Assembly: GCA_937928735.1 (NCBI GenBank)
Contig: CALFVF010000012.1
Span: 1 to 64,000 of the forward strand
Source of the DNA: an uncultured Verrucomicrobiales bacterium
Lineage (GTDB): Bacteria > Verrucomicrobiota > Verrucomicrobiia > Verrucomicrobiales > Akkermansiaceae
Length of the DNA: 64,000 bases
Direction of reading: 5' to 3'
Notes under the pieces: generated by a model
Told to the model about the DNA's origin: nothing
What the model saw: the letters and a program-made list of their open reading frames with translations, nothing else
The model's database searches: none
Made by a program: the position numbers and the translations under genes
Shown here: piece after piece, positions 62,623 to 64,000 of the stretch
Layout: the number at the start of each line of letters is the position of its first letter
How positions within the stretch are numbered: the stretch's first letter is position 1

Positions 62623-63114
62623 TCAAAGTGACGCTTTGTTTTGGAGTGCTTCAAAAACTGGCTGTGGGACGTAGCGTCTGACAATGCTCTGCCACTGGTC
62701 GGGGCCAATGAGGCTTTTCACCATGCTTGAAGAGAGTTCTGAAATATCTCGTGGCGGCATTAAGAAGGATGTAGTGATTTTGGGTGCCATGTCGCCATTG
62801 ATGTGGCGCATCACACGCTCATATTCATAGTCTGCCTGAGAGCGAATACCTCTGAGAATGTAGTGAGCATCCACCTCGCGTGCGTAGTCGACGAGGTAGC
62901 GATTATTGAAGTGGGAGATCGTTAAACGCTCGCAGGAGGGGATGCTTTCCTCGAGGAGTGTGATTCGCTCTTGGACAGAAAATGTATAGGATTTACTAGG
63001 ATTAGAGCCGATAGCTACGTAGAGATGATCGAAGAGCTCAAGGCCTTGTTGGATCATCCAGAGGTGTCCATTGGTCAGTGGGTCAAATGATCCTGCGTAT
63101 ATCGCTCTGCGCAT
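62623..63114 (-). CDS. coaD: Phosphopantetheine adenylyltransferase
   Basis: CoaD makes dephospho-CoA from ATP and 4'-phosphopantetheine. The 163-residue protein has the nucleotide motif AGSFDPLTNGH (T14-NGH17), the YILRGIRSQADYEYE region and ISELSSSMVKSL near the C-terminus. Length is standard (159 in E. coli). It is 19 bp upstream of the MoxR gene on the same strand. Confidence 0.97.
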   Translation of the reverse strand: MRRAIYAGSFDPLTNGHLWMIQQGLELFDHLYVAIGSNPSKSYTFSVQERITLLEESIPSCERLTISHFNNRYLVDYAREVDAHYILRGIRSQADYEYERVMRHINGDMAPKITTSFLMPPRDISELSSSMVKSLIGPDQWQSIVRRYVPQPVFEALQNKASL

Positions 63115-63322
63115 GTCGGCAGACTAGACTAGCCTGGGAGTTTTGTCAGCCGCCCATTTTAAAAATTCACGTCGTGTGGTGATGAGTCAATATGGAGAGA
63201 TGAGAAAGAGGAAATGCAGGGCCTGGAGAATTCCATTGACTGATAAGCATGCAACTACTTAGTGTATACTCTACTTCGTATTGCCATGGAAACAATACAT
63301 ACGTTTAATTCGTCCATCTTCT

Positions 63323-63940
63323 ATGAACACACGGGATCAAATTATAAAATCAGCCTGGAAACTCTTTAGTGATAAAGGTTTCGAGGGGGTCTCAGTGAGG
63401 GATGTGACCAATGCCGCAGGAGTGAATTTAGCCTCAGTGAGTTACCATTTTGGTAGTAAAGCCGGGCTGATTCAGGAAGTGGTGAAAATCGCGATGAATC
63501 CAGGCAATAAGCGCCGCTTAGAGCTGCTTGATATGTACATGAAGGAGTATGGTGATATCGAGTCTGTCCCAGATGAGAAAATTATTGAGGCCTTTGTGAG
63601 GCCGATTATTTTCCCTGAAGAGTATGGGGGCAATAAGGATATTCTCGCAAGAATATCGGCACGATATCTCATTGAGCGTGATTACGACATTCCAGAGGGA
63701 GTTTTAGCTCTATTCGGAGAGGTCTTTAAGGCCTTTGGCATGGCGCTGGGGCCTCGATTTCCGAAGTTAACCATGAGTCAGATTCAGGAGCGATTAATGT
63801 TCTGCTCAGGAGCGGCGATGCATATGCAGGCGTTTGGTGATATCGCAGCCAAGACGTTAGGAAAAGAACGCTTGGAAATCAGCCCAAAAGAAATGATGGA
63901 AGACCTCGTGCGTTTTTGTGCTGCGGGGTTCCACCAGTAG
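63323..63940 (+). CDS. TetR-family transcriptional regulator
   Basis: ATG 63323 gives 205 residues. A start at 63281 would add 14 residues without support. The N-terminal helix-turn-helix (about 5-55) reads IIKSAWKLFSDKGFEGVSVRDVTNAAGVNLASVSYHFGSK, typical of TetR with the recognition helix at VNLASVSYHF. The C-terminal ligand domain resembles the DUF1956/CecR type. It is divergent from coaD; the target gene is not evident. Confidence 0.9.
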   Translation: MNTRDQIIKSAWKLFSDKGFEGVSVRDVTNAAGVNLASVSYHFGSKAGLIQEVVKIAMNPGNKRRLELLDMYMKEYGDIESVPDEKIIEAFVRPIIFPEEYGGNKDILARISARYLIERDYDIPEGVLALFGEVFKAFGMALGPRFPKLTMSQIQERLMFCSGAAMHMQAFGDIAAKTLGKERLEISPKEMMEDLVRFCAAGFHQ

Positions 63941-64000
63941 GTAGAACTCTGTGGCTTAGATGGGTCCTGAATCGTTCTCAAGTCAGGATAAACTCGCAGT

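Overview
The window looks like a piece of a Gram-negative chromosome, most likely from Verrucomicrobiota. This is inference from gene content, not from a marker-gene tree. Lipid A synthesis (lpxA), a mreBCD/PBP2 wall cluster, a lamin-tail protein ending in a PEP-CTERM-like sorting tail, a DUF2934-like protein with a lysine-rich tail, Gld-like ABC proteins and several lipoproteins all fit that phylum. Many starts lack a clear Shine-Dalgarno sequence. No rRNA operon, prophage or intact transposase is present.

Layout. 1-587 is the distal end of a CRISPR array (36-bp repeats, 30-bp spacers); its cas genes lie outside. 0.7-5.4 kb holds an unknown gene, a LOG protein, an ABC exporter pair and rsuA. 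5.5-5.9 kb holds the most unusual gene: a secreted heavy-metal-associated (HMA) domain protein whose frame is interrupted by one TGA at the metal-binding motif. A perfect stem-loop with a GGC loop follows 19 bases later, as expected for a selenocysteine insertion element. 6-21 kb is mixed housekeeping: der, pgsA, hisD, an FHA protein, a fatty-acid hydroxylase, crcB, a zinc/manganese-type ABC importer without its binding protein, trhO, two tandem cytochromes c, tRNA-Leu(CAA), an M42 peptidase and a MoeB-rhodanese fusion. 21.7-26.1 kb carries a ParA-type ATPase with an adjacent disordered partner ending in a roadblock-like domain, a CPBP-type membrane protein and a subtilase.

26-45 kb: lpxA, ispF-radC, a UPF0173 hydrolase, an orphan sdhB, a giant TerB-FHA-ABCG fusion exporter divergent from ftsH, the lamin-tail protein, and the shape operon mreB-mreC-mreD-mrdA-rng. 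45-64 kb: ilvD; a coupled Gld-like permease-GldG-DUF4340-sufS run; wall enzymes and lipoproteins; a free-standing FtsH periplasmic-type domain; a HIT protein; metG; a PpiD-like chaperone; trxB; a MoxR ATPase; coaD and a TetR regulator.

Two short non-coding inverted-repeat element families (MITE-like) are scattered between genes. Family 1 has about 157 bp, ends ATACCAA/TTGGTAT, three copies and one solo end. Family 2 has about 160-173 bp, ends GGGCACCTCTG, two copies. Several copies abut or overlap stop codons. One copy supplies the stop codon of pgsA and another sits between the candidate selenoprotein gene and its terminator.
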